Shown piece by piece: positions 5,968 through 6,074 of a stretch of 6,074 nt of DNA (positions within the stretch are counted from its first letter, which is position 1; each line of letters begins with the position of its first letter). The stretch spans positions 10,799 through 16,872 of the forward strand of contig QHXL01000323.1 in assembly GCA_003222935.1 (NCBI GenBank), in the 5' to 3' direction. This DNA comes from Acidobacteriota bacterium. Its GTDB lineage: Bacteria; Acidobacteriota; Blastocatellia; Pyrinomonadales; Pyrinomonadaceae. A program made the translations under genes and the position numbers. The notes below the pieces were generated by a model, which was given only the letters and a program-made list of their open reading frames with translations, did no database searches and was not told where the DNA came from.

Positions 5968-6074
5968 CCTATAAGATAAGCTTGGAAACTCTGCACAATG
6001 TCCATGTGTATAACGTCTAGAGCGCAACAGTGATTACGCTGGTGACGCGCGGAGGGTAGGGTTACCTAAATTAT

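Overview
This looks like a stretch of ordinary bacterial chromosome, roughly half G+C. Its genes are of broad distribution: a flavin monooxygenase, a two-gene secreted M16 peptidase operon, and a quinone oxidoreductase. The gaps between them are filled with inverted repeats. The repeat-rich, MAG-like character, the two-subunit M16 operon and the hairpin repeat types remind me of Acidobacteriota (Blastocatellia-type genomes). That placement is an impression, not something the sequence proves. There is no rRNA, tRNA, CRISPR array, transposase or phage gene.

Layout. (1) Positions 1-371 are non-coding. A large compound palindrome (2-276) has two perfect 79-bp arms containing nested hairpins, with further hairpins in its centre. 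It is followed by a second small hairpin repeat (281-346). (2) Positions 372-1598, plus strand, encode a group A FAD-dependent monooxygenase. Its reading frame is open back to a GTG at 324 only because the hairpin repeat happens to be open. (3) Positions 1596-1680 form a 31-bp imperfect inverted repeat that starts inside the monooxygenase stop codon. It lies between convergent genes and is followed on the minus strand by six T, so it probably ends the peptidase operon. (4) Positions 4609-1698, minus strand, carry a two-gene operon: a catalytic M16 zinc peptidase, then an M16-fold partner without the zinc site, joined by an ATGA overlap. A good sigma-70-type promoter lies about 55-85 bases upstream of the first start. 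(5) Positions 4610-4919 hold that promoter and a 41-bp inverted repeat ending four bases before the next start codon. (6) Positions 4920-5857, plus strand, hold a NADPH:quinone oxidoreductase gene whose start and body are in different frames. About 30 bases appear to be missing near codon 11, so it is a pseudogene or a sequence error. (7) Positions 5858-6074 contain no gene, only a possible plus-strand promoter reading out of the window.

How the parts work together. The two M16 proteins very probably act as one heterodimeric peptidase outside the cytoplasm: one subunit carries the HxxEH...E zinc site and the other the Arg/Tyr substrate-binding pair. The monooxygenase and the quinone oxidoreductase are single genes transcribed apart from the operon, and nothing here links them to it in function. 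No obviously new multi-gene system is visible. The most unusual content is the set of structured repeats: three unrelated inverted-repeat families in three successive intergenic gaps, one showing compensatory base changes between its hairpins.
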